Below, piece by piece: positions 61,860 to 64,000 of a DNA stretch of 64,000 nt. The position numbers and the translations under genes were made by a program. The DNA is from an uncultured Paracoccaceae bacterium. GTDB lineage: Bacteria > Pseudomonadota > Alphaproteobacteria > Rhodobacterales > Rhodobacteraceae. Each line of letters opens with the position of its first letter. The stretch's first letter is position 1. Below the pieces are notes generated by a model, which made no database searches, was not told the DNA's origin, and was given only the letters and a program-made list of their open reading frames with translations. The stretch covers positions 1 to 64,000 of the forward strand of contig CANLVD010000004.1 in the NCBI GenBank assembly GCA_947494445.1, given 5' to 3'.

Positions 61860-62554
61860 GAGCCAGCTTCCCAATCGGCTTGGGTCATGTAGGTAAGCCC
61901 GCGCTCGGCCAGTTTGGGTCGCATGTTGTTGACGTCGAGCCCGAGTTCACCCGACAGATAGCGGGCGCGGTTGACCTCTTCCCTGTCGACCCGGGCCTGA
62001 GCGGCCTTGGCAACTGTGCCTGCGGTCCGGCGCGGCACGACCACGACGCCGTCATTATCGGCCACAATCACATCGCCCGGATGCACCAGCGCATCACCGC
62101 AACTGACCGGCACATTCACATCACCCAGCGTTTCCTTGACTGTGCCATGGGCGCAGATCGCGTTTGACCAGACCGGAAAGCCCATGGCCTGAATGTCGTC
62201 GATGTCACGGCAGCCAGCATCAAGGATCAGACCATGGACGCCACGGGCCTTGAGAATCGTCGCGATGAGATCGCCAAAGTAGCCCGAATGGGCCTGAGAG
62301 ATCGTGGCCGCAACCAGCACGTCACCGGGCTGACATTGTTCGGTCGCCACATGGATCATCCAGTTGTCACCCGGCGGCAGAGTGCAGGTCACAGCCGTGC
62401 CGCTGATTGCGGGACCTGAGTAGATCGGGCGCAGACGGTGGTGCATCAGGCCAGTGCGCGCCTGCGCTTCATGCACGGTGGCGACGCCGAAACCGGCAAG
62501 GCTTGCCGCGATGTCAGGATCGGCGCGTTTGATGTCGGTGACGCAGACAGGCAT
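61856..62554 (-). CDS. ligK: 4-carboxy-4-hydroxy-2-oxoadipate aldolase / oxaloacetate decarboxylase
   Basis: A 232-residue RraA-like (class II) aldolase that splits 4-carboxy-4-hydroxy-2-oxoadipate to pyruvate and oxaloacetate and decarboxylates oxaloacetate. It shows DAGCRDIDDIQAMGFPVWSN with metal-adjacent residues, GDVIVADNDGVVVVPRRTAG and HVATEQCQPGDVLVAATISQ. The ATG 62554 follows GGAG. A longer frame to 63100 is the reverse shadow of rnhB. It lies upstream of ligJ, coupled by ATGA. Confidence 0.92.
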   Translation of the reverse strand: MPVCVTDIKRADPDIAASLAGFGVATVHEAQARTGLMHHRLRPIYSGPAISGTAVTCTLPPGDNWMIHVATEQCQPGDVLVAATISQAHSGYFGDLIATILKARGVHGLILDAGCRDIDDIQAMGFPVWSNAICAHGTVKETLGDVNVPVSCGDALVHPGDVIVADNDGVVVVPRRTAGTVAKAAQARVDREEVNRARYLSGELGLDVNNMRPKLAERGLTYMTQADWEAGS

Positions 62555-62703
62555 GGGCAGGCTCCGCTGTTGAAGTGGCAACACCGGGAAGATTGCCTTC
62601 AATCGCCGGGCAACACCAGAGGGTGCGGACCGGTGCATAGGTATCGGGTGGGGCAGGTCTTGCAGGTTGCAGTCGATCTTCGCGGTCAGGATTGCTAACA
62701 AGA

Positions 62704-64000
<1,297 letters not shown>

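Overview
The window is about 60% G+C, densely packed chromosomal DNA from an alphaproteobacterium, almost certainly a member of the Rhodobacterales (Roseobacter-type). The main pointers are 5-aminolevulinate synthase (the C4 haem route), FlaF/FlbT flagellin regulators, a CcrM-type GANTC methyltransferase, a lanthanide-type XoxF methanol dehydrogenase with glutathione-dependent formaldehyde oxidation, and BMP and TRAP uptake systems. I see no tRNA, rRNA, insertion sequence, prophage, integrase or CRISPR array.

Layout. 1-2.9 kb: the end of an unidentified gene, a LysE-type exporter, a small membrane protein, a DinB-fold protein, an RluA-type pseudouridine synthase and pgl. 3.0-6.1 kb: a GH13 alpha-glucosidase divergent from a LacI-type regulator, with two palindromic operators between them. 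6.2-10.3 kb: a UDP-N-acetylglucosamine-type sugar dehydrogenase, a MATE exporter and a DegT aminotransferase. 10.3-14.6 kb: tetrapyrrole genes (hemA, a small unknown, hemC, hemE, tspO). 14.6-25.7 kb: a flagellar block (lytic transglycosylase, flhA, fliR, flhB, FliJ-like; flgD and fliK on the other strand; FlgJ-type rod protein, FlgN-like protein, flagellin, flaF, flbT, DUF1217 protein).

25.7-45.9 kb is the most distinctive region: a 20-kb quinoprotein (PQQ) methylotrophy island. It holds xoxF, xoxG and xoxJ, a c-type cytochrome, and S-hydroxymethylglutathione dehydrogenase plus S-formylglutathione hydrolase, which together give methanol to formaldehyde to formate. Around them sit accessory periplasmic proteins of the quinoprotein-associated set: beta-propellers, an orphan ABC-type binding protein, an SRPBCC protein, two SoxYZ-like carriers, a SoxH-like metallohydrolase, a CXXCW rhodanese-like protein, a periplasmic pentapeptide-repeat protein and several unknown secreted proteins. 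A hybrid histidine kinase / FIST / LuxR response-regulator module closes the island and probably controls it.

46.2-52.7 kb: a BMP-type nucleoside/nucleobase ABC transporter in one operon with a cytosine-deaminase-family enzyme and a GntR regulator. The operon is preceded by a RutR-like operator, so pyrimidine salvage is the likely role. 52.7-62.6 kb: a catabolic segment with an Asp/Glu-type racemase, a ThDP enzyme, an enolase-superfamily (MLE) enzyme, a DadA-type oxidoreductase and a TRAP transporter, convergent with ligJ and ligK (4-oxalomesaconate to pyruvate and oxaloacetate). 62.7-64 kb: rnhB, then ccrM cut by the window end, with three GANTC sites packed into its promoter region.

Functions are assigned by recognising families and motifs in the translations; no database search was run. 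Start codons were chosen by Shine-Dalgarno spacing and family lengths, so several genes are shorter than the longest open frame.
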